Of a stretch of DNA of 64,000 nt, positions 54,259 to 62,992 are shown in pieces. The notes below the pieces were generated by a model. The model saw only the letters and a program-made list of their open reading frames with translations, ran no database searches and was not told where the DNA came from. The stretch is from Sporosarcina ureae. Lineage in GTDB: Bacteria; Bacillota; Bacilli; Bacillales_A; Planococcaceae. A program made the position numbers and the translations under genes. Where the stretch lies: contig NZ_CP015348.1 of NCBI RefSeq assembly GCF_002109325.1, positions 709,501 through 773,500 on the forward strand, read 5' to 3'. Within the stretch, counting starts at the first letter, position 1. Every line of letters begins with the position of its first letter.

Positions 54259-54297
54259 AAAAAGGAAGAATGGGCATCGTTGCTCACTCTTCCTTTT
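54259..54297. terminator. Bidirectional terminator between opu-like operon and cobT
   Basis: AAAAAGGAAGA-TG-GCA pairs with TGC-CA-TCTTCCTTTTT with mismatches in the middle. Confidence 0.75.
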
Positions 54298-54300
54298 TTA

Positions 54301-55338
54301 TTAATTTTTTCCGGAAACGCCTGCACTTTCAAAGGTCGCCATTTCATTGACCATCCGAACAGCCGATTGAATGATACTATATGCCACAGCAGCACCAGTA
54401 CCTTCACCAAGCCGCATGGAGAGAGAAAGAATGGGTTCTTTTTCTAAATATTGAAATGCTCTTTGATGTCCCGGTTCCATCGACTGATGACCTAGCAACA
54501 TATATCCTGACGCCCCTTCACCTAAAGTTTCAGCTACACACGCTGCAGCTGTTGATATAAAGCCGTCCAGAATGACAGGAATACGTCTAGATGCTGCCGC
54601 AAGCATGGCACCAGTCATCGCTGCCAACTCTAAGCCACCAACCTTACGTAGTACATCATAGCCGTCTGTAGGGTTTGGATTATGAAGCATCAATGCGTCT
54701 TGAACTACTTTAATTTTATGTACGTGCTGTTCAGAGGAAATCCCTGTGCCATATCCAACAAGTTCTGCAGGGTCAATTTCTGTTATTGCCGCCACAACCG
54801 CACTACTTGAAGTAGTATTGCCGATTCCGACTTCTCCTACAACGAGACAATCTACACCTTTTTCAAACAGGTTAAGTGCTTCTCGATAACCAATATCGAT
54901 AGCTTTTTCCACTTCATCTTGAGTCATCGCTTCAGCACGTAAAAAATTCTTTGTACCTTGACGAATCTTGCAATCTTTTACAGGTGAAGAAAATGATTCA
55001 CCTATGACCCCTACATCTACTAATGCAAATTCAGCTTGTTGTTGCCTGCCAAACACATTGATTGCCGCTCCACCTGCAGACATATTGTGAACCATTTGGC
55101 GTGTAACAAGTTGGGGGAAAGCAGAGATCCCTTCCTCTACTATTCCATGATCTGCAGCAAATACCACTATTCCTAATCGCTTGATGGAAGGCTGTTTCCG
55201 ACCTTGTATTTCAGCTAAAGTGATGACAATTTCTTCTAACTTACCTAAACTGCCGACCGGCTTTGTCAGGATATCCAAATGCATTTTCGCTTCTGCTCCA
55301 GCTTGACTATCTAAAGCAGGGATCGTAAACATTTTCAA
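54301..55338 (-). CDS. cobT: Nicotinate-nucleotide-dimethylbenzimidazole phosphoribosyltransferase
   Basis: About 345 residues. CobT activates dimethylbenzimidazole as its ribotide, the lower ligand of cobalamin. Marks: LTKPVGSLGKLEEI, VFAADHGIVEEGISAFPQLVT in part, MSAGGAAINVFG, VGEVGIGNTTSSSAV, and ILDGFISTAAACVAE with GHQSMEPGHQRA. TTG 55338 follows AAGAAGG by seven bases and is preferred; ATG 55332 is possible. No other cobalamin gene is adjacent, so lower-ligand salvage is the likely use. Confidence 0.92.
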   Translation of the reverse strand: MKMFTIPALDSQAGAEAKMHLDILTKPVGSLGKLEEIVITLAEIQGRKQPSIKRLGIVVFAADHGIVEEGISAFPQLVTRQMVHNMSAGGAAINVFGRQQQAEFALVDVGVIGESFSSPVKDCKIRQGTKNFLRAEAMTQDEVEKAIDIGYREALNLFEKGVDCLVVGEVGIGNTTSSSAVVAAITEIDPAELVGYGTGISSEQHVHKIKVVQDALMLHNPNPTDGYDVLRKVGGLELAAMTGAMLAAASRRIPVILDGFISTAAACVAETLGEGASGYMLLGHQSMEPGHQRAFQYLEKEPILSLSMRLGEGTGAAVAYSIIQSAVRMVNEMATFESAGVSGKN

Positions 55339-55523
55339 TTGATGACCTTCTTTCTTATCCATTCAATATATAATTGTACTAGCCCTACTAGTATATCAGG
55401 AGATATGGACTGCTATCTAACGAAAGAACTATTATGCAATTATTGTCGATTACAGGTATACTGTAGATAGCGTAAATGCTACATGTTGCGCTGACCAGTC
55501 ACTACTAAAAAGGGGCGATACAG

Positions 55524-56024
55524 ATGATTAGTGAAAAATTAGCACAGGCATTAAATGAACAAATGAACAACGAGTTCGCTGCAGCACAAACGTATTTGTC
55601 TATGGCTTCTTATTGTGAATACCGTAATTACAACGGCTTCGCACACTTTTACCTTCAACAAGTTGAAGAAGAGCGCCATCATGCCATGAAGATTTATTCT
55701 TACTTGAACGATCGTGGCATCCGTGCAATTATTACCGCGACGCCTGCACCTACTACTTCATTTGATAATCTAGTTCATACGTTCGAAGTAGCACTATTAC
55801 AAGAAAAAGAAGTCACAAAATCATTCTATCAAATCATGGATATGGCTTGGGAAGAAAAAGAGCATGCTACGATTTCTTTCCTAAACTGGTTCCTTGACGA
55901 GCAAGTTGAAGAAGAAGCAACATTTGATAGACATATTGAGTATTTGAAGCGTATCCGTGAAGATAAGAACGCTTTATTTATTTACGAGAAAGAGCTTTCT
56001 ACTCGTTCATTCGAAACTGAATAA
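55524..56024 (+). CDS. Ferritin
   Basis: A 166-residue iron-storage protein of the FtnA type. The ferroxidase centre is complete: Glu17, Glu50, His53, Glu94, Gln127 and Glu130 at the positions known for E. coli FtnA. It forms a 24-subunit shell in the cytoplasm. AAGGGGCG lies before the ATG. A single-gene unit; no Fur box was resolved in its short leader. Confidence 0.93.
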   Translation: MISEKLAQALNEQMNNEFAAAQTYLSMASYCEYRNYNGFAHFYLQQVEEERHHAMKIYSYLNDRGIRAIITATPAPTTSFDNLVHTFEVALLQEKEVTKSFYQIMDMAWEEKEHATISFLNWFLDEQVEEEATFDRHIEYLKRIREDKNALFIYEKELSTRSFETE

Positions 56025-56070
56025 AAAAACAGGCAAGCTAGCGGTCCCCCAACCCCTTGCTTGCCTTTTC
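56025..56070. terminator. Terminator shared by ferritin and the CWC gene
   Basis: AGGCAAGC (56031-56038) pairs with GCTTGCCT (56059-56066); A-run and T-run flank it. Confidence 0.75.
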
Positions 56071-56250
56071 TATTTCAGTAATGCGATGTAAACACCTTTC
56101 GCAAATGCACTGTTTATACAGTTGTTCTTCAGGGATTTTCCGAAATACTTCATCTGTAAATACTTTCTTTGTACACCAGCAAATCTCTGGTTCCGCGGAT
56201 AGATTCGAACACTTATTATTTCCTTGGCAAATCGGACATTGAGTAATCAA
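56038..56250 (-). CDS. Cysteine-rich CWC-family protein
   Basis: A 70-residue protein with eight cysteines: CPICQGNNKC, then CWC near residue 25, then CICERCLHRI. This is the pattern of the small Cys_rich_CWC family, presumed to bind zinc. Its role is unknown. It starts at TTG 56250 with AAGGGGA upstream, and lies 13 bases after the 49-residue gene, in the GTPase operon. It ends next to the ferritin terminator. Confidence 0.78.
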   Translation of the reverse strand: MITQCPICQGNNKCSNLSAEPEICWCTKKVFTDEVFRKIPEEQLYKQCICERCLHRITEIEKASKGLGDR

Positions 56251-56263
56251 GTAATCCCCTTCT

Positions 56264-56413
56264 CTACAAACGATGTTTATCCAACTCAGCTGTATTTTTC
56301 TTCTCTAATTCCACTACTCGGTCTTCCAATTCTTTATTGCGTTTCATACTCTCCATCGAATACAAACCAGCCAGTAAAGCGACCACAAACGTTGCGTAGT
56401 TAAACCACTCCAT
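56264..56413 (-). CDS. 49-residue membrane-anchored coiled-coil protein
   Basis: ATG 56413 opens a 49-codon frame: MEWFNYATFVVALLAGLYSM... then KRNKELEDRVVELEKKN. One N-terminal helix (about 5-21) is followed by a short predicted coiled coil with a heptad of Leu/Val. AAGGGGACG lies eight bases upstream. It sits 15 bases after the GTPase stop and 13 before the CWC gene, so it is the middle gene of a compact operon. No family is recognised; it could tether a partner to the membrane. Confidence 0.75.
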   Translation of the reverse strand: MEWFNYATFVVALLAGLYSMESMKRNKELEDRVVELEKKNTAELDKHRL

Positions 56414-56428
56414 ACAACCGTCCCCTTT

Positions 56429-57427
56429 TTACTTTTGTTTTTTCAAAAATGTTTTATATACTTTTTTCAATGTTTCAGGTGTGAGTTCCATATTATTTTC
56501 ATACATGTACTTCACTGCATAACCTAACGCAATCGTCATTGATCCTGCAACACTTGCGGCCACGACCATTCCCGCACCCGGAATTACTTTCACGATTTGA
56601 CGGAAAGCGGTTTTACCGATATTTCCTACAATCGTTGCGATGATCAATTCCTTAGCGTGATCTTTCGTGATAGGCTTTCCATATAATGTCGATAACTTCA
56701 ACATAAGGCCCACTTGCAATGTTGTCAAAGGGATAAAATCAGCACCTGGAATGGGAGCTGCGCCGATTGCAGCTGCTGATGCACCGCTAGCCAGAATCCA
56801 CCTCTTGGCAATAGATGACTTGTCTGCCATATTCGCAGCAAGTAATAGATCTTTATTTGCATCTTTTAAGTGTTGGAGGATCTCTTTTTGTAAGAACTCC
56901 ATCTGCTCTCCTGTCTTTGATGATATGGGTATAACCGGATAGGCAAACCCAGTATGCTCCAAAACATAGTTCACTAAACTCGGAACGTCATCTGCTGCAT
57001 CAATTTTATTGAGTACTAGAATAATTTTCTTATTCAGCGTAGCAATCTTATTCAATGATTTTAGTTCGGTATCTGACAAAACGGTACCCGCTGCATTTAG
57101 AAAGAAAAGAATGACGTCTGCTTGATTATAAAACTTCAATGTCTCATTGGAATGTTCCTGATAGATATCATCAAGACCAGGTGTATCAACAAATAATATT
57201 TTGTCACTGTAATAAAACTTCTTAACTTCCTTGGTTTCACCCGGTTGCGCTCCTACTTCAGCTACATCTTTTTGCATGAGGCGGTTCAGTGTAGAAGACT
57301 TCCCTGCATTGACGTCTCCAACCATCGCAATCAATATTTCCTTTTTTAGTTGTTCATTAATTAGTTCCGACTCAGACTTAAAAATCTCATCAAATGATTC
57401 ATCCGACATAAATTTAGATGTTTTCAT
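56429..57427 (-). CDS. Era/dynamin-like GTPase with C-terminal membrane-type domain (DUF697-like)
   Basis: A 332-residue protein. G1 is MVGDVNAGKSSTLN (about 36-48), G3 LFVDTPGLDD, G4 LVLNKIDAADD. The C-terminal third has hydrophobic stretches (LASGASAAAIGAAPIPGADF, IVKVIPGAGMVVAASVAGSM) of the YcjF/DUF697 kind that may dip into the membrane. ATG 57427 has GGAAGTG upstream; the frame to 57445 starts in front of that site. It heads an operon with two tiny proteins. Function unknown; membrane remodelling or stress are guesses. Confidence 0.82.
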   Translation of the reverse strand: MKTSKFMSDESFDEIFKSESELINEQLKKEILIAMVGDVNAGKSSTLNRLMQKDVAEVGAQPGETKEVKKFYYSDKILFVDTPGLDDIYQEHSNETLKFYNQADVILFFLNAAGTVLSDTELKSLNKIATLNKKIILVLNKIDAADDVPSLVNYVLEHTGFAYPVIPISSKTGEQMEFLQKEILQHLKDANKDLLLAANMADKSSIAKRWILASGASAAAIGAAPIPGADFIPLTTLQVGLMLKLSTLYGKPITKDHAKELIIATIVGNIGKTAFRQIVKVIPGAGMVVAASVAGSMTIALGYAVKYMYENNMELTPETLKKVYKTFLKKQK

Positions 57428-57476
57428 TGTAGCACTTCCATTCATTAAGTTTGACTATTCTGATTATCCTATTGTG

Positions 57477-57518
57477 AAAAAGAGCATCAGTCAATCACTC
57501 TCTTTTGACTGATGCTCT
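57477..57518 (-). terminator. Terminator of the CtaM-like gene
   Basis: Fourteen-bp perfect stem AGAGCATCAGTCAA / TTGACTGATGCTCT, ten-base loop, T-run on the minus strand. Confidence 0.85.
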
Positions 57519-57537
57519 ACGCTATTTATCTGGTCAC

Positions 57538-58095
57538 TTAATAATAAGGTGAAATCAAAATATACACAAGTACTCCGGTAAAACTAACATATAACCAGAT
57601 GGGCATTGTCCAACGTGCGATTTTACGATGGCGTGGAATTTCCATATTCCATGCTCTTGCAACACTTGTCAATGCGAGCGGCACGATGGCAGCAGCAAGC
57701 AAAATATGTGTGATCAAGATGAAATAATAAAATCCTGCCATGAAGCCACTACCACCAAACGGCGTGGATTCTGATAAGAAATGGTACGAGACATATGTCA
57801 CAAGAAATAAAGCAGTTGTGCCAAATGCGGCGTAAATAAAGCGCTGATGCACTTTGACATTCTTCTTCATGATAGCGACTAGCGCACCGACAAGAAAGAC
57901 AAATGTGAAGCTGTTAAATATAGCATTCAATAAAGGTAAAATAGTAATATCAAATGCAGTGAAATTCTCTACACCTGGCATTCCAGCTAAGACACCGATT
58001 GCACCGATGAGAATGATCGAGATCGCGATGATCGCCGGACGATAATTACGTTTCTTAAAGTTTGCAGGTGGTGTTGTCTGATTCGAATAATTCAT
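57538..58095 (-). CDS. DUF420 membrane protein, CtaM/YozB-like
   Basis: A 185-residue protein with five predicted helices and conserved histidines in KKNVKVHQRFIYAAFG, TYVSYHFLSE and ITHILLAAAIVPLAL, with EIPRHRKIARWTMPIWLYVS at the end. DUF420 proteins include CtaM, needed for maturation of heme A-type oxidases in Staphylococcus aureus and other Firmicutes. Together with ctaB and the SCO gene it adds to an oxidase-assembly theme. It stands alone. Confidence 0.85.
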   Translation of the reverse strand: MNYSNQTTPPANFKKRNYRPAIIAISIILIGAIGVLAGMPGVENFTAFDITILPLLNAIFNSFTFVFLVGALVAIMKKNVKVHQRFIYAAFGTTALFLVTYVSYHFLSESTPFGGSGFMAGFYYFILITHILLAAAIVPLALTSVARAWNMEIPRHRKIARWTMPIWLYVSFTGVLVYILISPYY

Positions 58096-58163
58096 CTAGT
58101 GACACTCCTAATTCTATAATCATAACTACCCTACATCGTACCATACGTAACACGTTGTGCAGG

Positions 58164-59054
58164 TTAAATTTGTGTCGATTTTTGAAATTGCGTTGCTGCT
58201 TCTTCCCTAAACTCATCAATCACTTTAATAAACTTCGTGATAGTCGGTGTTAAATATGAATCTGCACGACGGACAAAGACCGTTTTAATGTGACTATATT
58301 TTGGCGGTAGATGATAACAATAGACTACCCCTTGATCCAGTAGGTGCGAAACTGTCGATCTCGGAACGAATGTTACTCCTAGCCCCGCTGCCACACTACC
58401 AAGAATTGTCTCCAATGTTCCGAACTCCATCATTTTCGTTGGCTTAAATTGCTCATCGTCAAGCCAAGATTCCAACCGCGCCCGGTAACCGCATCCCTTA
58501 CTGAAACAAAGAATTGGTTCATCTTTAATATCTGCAATGGATTGGAATGGTTTACTTGAAAGTAATACTAGTTCTTCTTCCAGTACATCATGTACAGCCA
58601 AGTCTGGATGCGTCGTCCCTTCCGAAATGAAAGCTCCATCAAGTTGATGATTTAAAACTTTTGCTTGTAATCGCTCCGTCACTCCTGATAAAAGTGAAAT
58701 ATCGACTTGGCTATACCTTTTATTATACCTCGATAGAATGATCGGTAGTTTGATGACAGTTTCTACTGAACCTAGCTCAAGCTTTCCGGAAGGCTCTTTG
58801 TCGTTCTGCACAACTTTTCTCATCTCATTCGTTAGAGATAAAATTTTCTCACTATATACAAGAAGTCTTTTTCCTTCAGGCGTTAGGATCATTCCACGGT
58901 TATGGCGGTTGAATAATGGCGTCTTTAGTTCCGATTCTAGTTTTTGTATTCGGGACGTAATATTGGACTGCACATAGCTTAATTCTTTTGCAGCTGCCGT
59001 AATAGTTCCTTTTTCCGCTACCATCTGAAATATTTCCAAGTCTTTGAATTCCAT
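58164..59054 (-). CDS. LysR-family transcriptional regulator
   Basis: A 296-residue regulator. The N-terminal winged helix-turn-helix MEFKDLEIFQMVAEKGTITA in part, then AKELSYVQSNITSRIQKLE, is followed by a linker helix and a periplasmic-binding-type effector domain (90-290) ending LTPTITKFIKVIDEFRE. It is divergent from the EamA transporter, the usual layout for control of that gene. A palindromic T-N11-A site lies between them. The effector is unknown. Confidence 0.92.
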   Translation of the reverse strand: MEFKDLEIFQMVAEKGTITAAAKELSYVQSNITSRIQKLESELKTPLFNRHNRGMILTPEGKRLLVYSEKILSLTNEMRKVVQNDKEPSGKLELGSVETVIKLPIILSRYNKRYSQVDISLLSGVTERLQAKVLNHQLDGAFISEGTTHPDLAVHDVLEEELVLLSSKPFQSIADIKDEPILCFSKGCGYRARLESWLDDEQFKPTKMMEFGTLETILGSVAAGLGVTFVPRSTVSHLLDQGVVYCYHLPPKYSHIKTVFVRRADSYLTPTITKFIKVIDEFREEAATQFQKSTQI

Positions 59055-59090
59055 AGTCGTCCTCCTAGTAATATTCTCTTATTTCTATGA

Positions 59091-59107
59091 TATCAATAAA
59101 ATTGATA
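59091..59107. promoter_or_regulatory. Candidate LysR operator
   Basis: TATCAAT-AAA-ATTGATA is a perfect 7-bp inverted repeat containing the T-N11-A form, midway between the divergent LysR and EamA genes. Confidence 0.6.
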
Positions 59108-59183
59108 GTAGTCATCATTATTATTCGTTTTACGTGATGTCTGAAATAGTGTTTACTAGAAGTAGTACTTCAAGGGGGTTTCG

Positions 59184-60158
59184 TTGTTGAAAAACAAAAT
59201 TATCTGGGGAGCGCTTCTTTGCTTTATAGCGAGTGCATCGTGGGGTGCAATGTTCCCGGTTGCTAATAGCGCGTTCAAAAACATTGATCCATTTTACTTC
59301 ACATTAATTCGTTATGTATCCGTAACCGTTCTACTAGTTGTTATACTATTATTCAAAGAAGGAACAAAGGCTTTTCGGTTTGAGAAAAGAGGCTTATCTC
59401 TTTGGTTCTTTGGAACGATGGCGTTCGTTGTCTATAATCTCTTTATTTTCTGGGGGCAAGACTTGATGGGACAACCAGGCACTATGGTGGCTTCCGTTTC
59501 AGAAGCCATGATGCCCATGATTTCCATCGTAATTGTCTGGATCATCAGTCGTCATAAGCCACATGGTTTTACACTCACATGTGTGTTCACTGCATTTGTC
59601 GGTGTCATGCTTGTAATTACAAAAGGTGATTTACGCACGTTCTTGACAGCAACCGATGATATTGTACCTTCATTATTAATTTTCCTAGCGGTAATCGGCT
59701 GGGTGATTTATACGATGGGTGGGAATCATTTTAGTGAATGGTCTGCATTGCGTTATTCTACATTGAGCTGTTTGCTCGGCACACTAACTGCCTGTATCGT
59801 GGTGTTCTTCGTAACATTGACGGGTTATATTTCCGTGCCGACTGTGGAAACGTTGCAAATAGTGACACCACACATGCTGTTTATGATTGTATTTCCAGGT
59901 ATTATCGCATTAGTAGGTTGGAACGTTGGCGTGCGAATTCTATCTCCATTGAACGGTTTATTGTTCATTAATTTTGTGCCAGTTACTACGCTAGTCATTT
60001 CATATATGCAAGGATATCAATTAACGATTTTCGATTATGTTGGTACAGCGTTTATTATTGCAGCCCTTTTAGGTAACAATATATTCTTACGCCTACAGCA
60101 GAAGCGCAAAGACGAGTCACGTCAATATAAGAAACATAATGTGCAACCTAGCGTTTAA
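59184..60158 (+). CDS. EamA/DMT-family transporter
   Basis: A 324-residue membrane protein with ten predicted helices arranged as two EamA repeats (about 8-140 and 155-295). Family marks: SASWGAMFPVANSAFKNIDP in part, FTLIRYVSVTVLL, and in the second half GWNVGVRILSPLNGLLFINFVPV in part. Members export amino acids or metabolites. It starts at TTG 59184 or 59187 with AAGGGGG upstream, and is probably activated by the divergent LysR protein. Confidence 0.88.
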   Translation: MLKNKIIWGALLCFIASASWGAMFPVANSAFKNIDPFYFTLIRYVSVTVLLVVILLFKEGTKAFRFEKRGLSLWFFGTMAFVVYNLFIFWGQDLMGQPGTMVASVSEAMMPMISIVIVWIISRHKPHGFTLTCVFTAFVGVMLVITKGDLRTFLTATDDIVPSLLIFLAVIGWVIYTMGGNHFSEWSALRYSTLSCLLGTLTACIVVFFVTLTGYISVPTVETLQIVTPHMLFMIVFPGIIALVGWNVGVRILSPLNGLLFINFVPVTTLVISYMQGYQLTIFDYVGTAFIIAALLGNNIFLRLQQKRKDESRQYKKHNVQPSV

Positions 60159-60170
60159 TTTAAATGTAGA

Positions 60171-60216
60171 AAACAGAAAGACACATCCCACGTATTAGGA
60201 ATGTGTCTTTCTGTTT
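60171..60216. terminator. Bidirectional terminator between EamA and chemoreceptor genes
   Basis: AAACAGAAAGACACAT / ATGTGTCTTTCTGTTT, 16-bp perfect stem with a 14-base loop. Confidence 0.85.
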
Positions 60217-60229
60217 GAAATGTTTCTTT

Positions 60230-61846
60230 TTAAAATTTGAAGCGATGAACTATACGGCTCAGTGCAGCGGCCTCGTCTGTTAGTTTGCTAGCATCACTTG
60301 CTAACTGCTGAATCCCCTCGACTTGTTCATCCATGCCCGCTACAGTTTGCACCACATCTTCTGTGAATAGTTCAGAGATTGTAGTGATTTGCTCAATAAT
60401 TTTTTCTATTTGTTCACCCTCTCGAATTAATTCTTCCGCGTGGCGGCTATTGCTAGTAACAGCGGATTTTGTATCGATCACGGCATCATTCATAAAGTGG
60501 ATGGATTGACCTGCCACTTTTACGATTTGTACGCCTTCTTCTATAGTGTCTGTATTCGATTCTACATGTTGCACCGCAATTTTTACCTCATTATTGGTCT
60601 GTTCGAGTGTTCGCACTACATCATTGGCGAAGGCATTCGTTTCTTCTGCCAATTTACGGACTTCATTAGCTACGACTGAAAATCCGCTACCCGCCTCTCC
60701 AGCACGCGCTGCTTCGATAGAGGCATTTAGCGCTAACAGATTCGTTTGTTCAGCGATTTTTGTTATGAGTGACACTTTTTGAATGACTTGATTAATATCA
60801 TCCGCCACTTGCATGATCTTTTGCGAGGACATATGAACCGCATCATTGATTTGTTGCATCTTTTCTTCCGTTTCCTCAATAGCTTGGCTACCTTCTGTTG
60901 CAGCAGTCGATGCGTTTTCAGATTTGGATAGCGTTTGCTGTATACGTGTTTCCATTTCTCGAATTCCTGCCATCATCGTCTGGATCATTGCGTTGGCAGA
61001 TTGCAGTGAAGATAATTGTTGCTCTGTCCCACCTTGGAAACTTTGCATTGTTTCACCATAGGAAGTGAAAACATCCGATAATCGATTCGCTTCAGATGCT
61101 TGCACCTCACTAATTCTGTCCACAATTTCAGACGAACGGTCTAGTTCTGTAACGATATTTTTTGTACCGATGACAATCTTATTAATTTCAAAACCAATTT
61201 GATTAAATTCTGATCTAGATCGTTCCGTTACTTCAGCTGTCAGATCCCCCGATGAAATTTTTCTCGTGACTTTTCTCCAAGATCTTACACCTTTCATGAC
61301 AATCTTATAAAGCGCAGTAGTGAAAAAGCCTGAAAGAATTAAAGACGTAATAACAAATGCGGCACCCTGTTGAATAGTTAAATCAAACGTATATGCAAGT
61401 GCTGCCATAGCCACAGCTTGTAACAGAACAGCTGCTGTCGCTCCATATAGAATATACTTCTGATGATTGATGCGTCCTAATCGAAGTGTAAATTGTCTAC
61501 CCGCTACTCGGATAATTGGCATCGAGGCATCAATAAGTCGCTCACCCGATTTCCGATCATATACCTGTAATAACGGCTTAGTTGTATTAGCAGCACGCAA
61601 GCCGACCGTATCAGAAAATACTGTACCTTCCCGTAATCGATTCGTATGGATATAACTGCGGCCGGTTTCATCGACAATCACAAAGTATTCGTCATCTTGT
61701 AACTGTTCGTCCAATAGTTGATGAAGTCGTTGATAATTTAAAGTAAATGATTGTTCATTTTCAATTAATGGCTGTATACGTTTCGTCACTTGTTCCACTT
61801 TAGTCAATGCTTTTCTTGCAGAAGATGTGCTTAATATTTTTTCCAC
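60230..61846 (-). CDS. Methyl-accepting chemotaxis-like protein with N-terminal cytoplasmic sensor
   Basis: A protein of about 538 residues. Unlike a usual receptor it has no N-terminal helix: residues 1-128 look soluble, with a PAS/Cache-like strand [18 protein letters not shown]. Two adjacent helices (about 133-152 and 158-180) follow, then a HAMP-like segment and the [16 protein letters not shown] with [22 protein letters not shown] in part and [16 protein letters not shown]. The sensor and [15 protein letters not shown] would both lie inside the cell. GTG 61846 has AGGTG upstream; the TTG at 61855 is less likely. Confidence 0.85.
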   Translation of the reverse strand: MEKILSTSSARKALTKVEQVTKRIQPLIENEQSFTLNYQRLHQLLDEQLQDDEYFVIVDETGRSYIHTNRLREGTVFSDTVGLRAANTTKPLLQVYDRKSGERLIDASMPIIRVAGRQFTLRLGRINHQKYILYGATAAVLLQAVAMAALAYTFDLTIQQGAAFVITSLILSGFFTTALYKIVMKGVRSWRKVTRKISSGDLTAEVTERSRSEFNQIGFEINKIVIGTKNIVTELDRSSEIVDRISEVQASEANRLSDVFTSYGETMQSFQGGTEQQLSSLQSANAMIQTMMAGIREMETRIQQTLSKSENASTAATEGSQAIEETEEKMQQINDAVHMSSQKIMQVADDINQVIQKVSLITKIAEQTNLLALNASIEAARAGEAGSGFSVVANEVRKLAEETNAFANDVVRTLEQTNNEVKIAVQHVESNTDTIEEGVQIVKVAGQSIHFMNDAVIDTKSAVTSNSRHAEELIREGEQIEKIIEQITTISELFTEDVVQTVAGMDEQVEGIQQLASDASKLTDEAAALSRIVHRFKF

Positions 61847-61935
61847 TAACAACACCTATTTAGGTTCTTTTATACTATATACTGAATATAGCATAAGTTA
61901 TGATAAAGGTCACACCCTATTTTAATGATACCCCA

Positions 61936-62304
61936 TCACTCCGCATGTTCAGGAATTAAAAGCACAGGGCATTTGGCTAACTGCAATACTTGTTTGCTGA
62001 CACTGCCGATTGCTTCCGCTTTTCCTTTTCCTATTGCCATCGCAATATAACGAACTTCTTTATCATTTGACTCCGCGATAATTTCCATAGCAGGTATACC
62101 TGTACGTACTTTTGCAGAATATATGACGTCTTGTCCATGCAACATATACCCACCTTTTTTAATGGTTGCCAAGCCCAGTTCTTGTAGTGTTGGTTGAATA
62201 TTTAATAAAACTACTTCGTCATCGTATAATTTTGCCAATTCTATTGCGTGGTGTACGACCTTAAATCCAGCATTTGATCCATCCAATGGCACAACAATCT
62301 TCAT
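61936..62304 (-). CDS. Universal stress protein, UspA family
   Basis: A 122-residue small alpha/beta protein: IVVPLDGSNAGFKVVHHAIEL in part, EVVLLNIQP, and AMAIGKGKAEAIGSVSKQVL with PVLLIP at the end. The GxxG-x9-GS nucleotide loop is present in modified form (GKGKAEAIGS), so ATP binding is uncertain. AGGGGGAATC lies before the ATG. A single-gene unit. Confidence 0.88.
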   Translation of the reverse strand: MKIVVPLDGSNAGFKVVHHAIELAKLYDDEVVLLNIQPTLQELGLATIKKGGYMLHGQDVIYSAKVRTGIPAMEIIAESNDKEVRYIAMAIGKGKAEAIGSVSKQVLQLAKCPVLLIPEHAE

Positions 62305-62489
62305 AACGATTCCCCCTGAATTAATAATTAAAGGCTATATTCTAACGCATAAACATCCTACTTTACTCATTCTATTTTTACAGGAGCATTTCCTCTTTAT
62401 CATGGGCATTACAATCATCTCATTTGATTTAAGCTGGGGATACTTTTACACTGTGTACACTTAATAAAGTTAAATAGGAGTGAATGCAT

Positions 62490-62945
62490 TTGAAGAAGTG
62501 GTGGCTTTTACCTACACTCGCTATATTTTTAGCTGCATGTGGTAACAATGGGGAAACAAAACCTGTAGAAGATGAGGATATCTCGGTGGATGTGATCGAG
62601 CCTGAAGAAGAACCGGCAGAACCTGAAGTAACTGAACCTGCTGAGACTGAAACTACTACAGAAGAAGCACCTGCTAAAGAAATACCAGCCGAAGAACCAA
62701 ATGTTCCATACGAGCCTGCTAACTCTAACTTATTGGGACATGAAGAGGCTGAGATATTGGCAGAATATATTCCGATGGATGAGTTAACTGCTCAAGTGGA
62801 AGTGGACAATCAAAACAAGCGTGTTACTTTATTTGAAAATGAAAGCGGACAGAAGGTTTATAAAAGCATTTTCATAAAACACGAAAACCATTTGAAGATT
62901 ATTGATTTAAAAGCCGATGATTTATTATTTGAAGGTCAGCTGTAA
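62490..62945 (+). CDS. Acidic repeat lipoprotein
   Basis: A 151-residue lipoprotein with lipobox LAAC. After the cysteine comes a long disordered linker rich in Glu, Pro and Thr (EEEPAEPEVTEPAETETTTE in part), then a compact C-terminal domain of about 70 residues (GHEEAEILAEYIPMDELTAQ to LLFEGQL). No family is recognised. TTG 62490 is nine bases after AGGAG and preferred over ATG 62484, only three away. The linker probably spans the wall. Confidence 0.7.
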   Translation: MKKWWLLPTLAIFLAACGNNGETKPVEDEDISVDVIEPEEEPAEPEVTEPAETETTTEEAPAKEIPAEEPNVPYEPANSNLLGHEEAEILAEYIPMDELTAQVEVDNQNKRVTLFENESGQKVYKSIFIKHENHLKIIDLKADDLLFEGQL

Positions 62946-62992
62946 AATAGTAAAGCGCACAGACGTCAAATTGTCTGTGCGCTTTACTATTT
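62945..62992. terminator. Bidirectional terminator between the lipoprotein and NlpC/P60 genes
   Basis: AAATAGTAAAGCGCACAGAC pairs perfectly with its complement over 20 bp across an eight-base loop. Confidence 0.9.
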
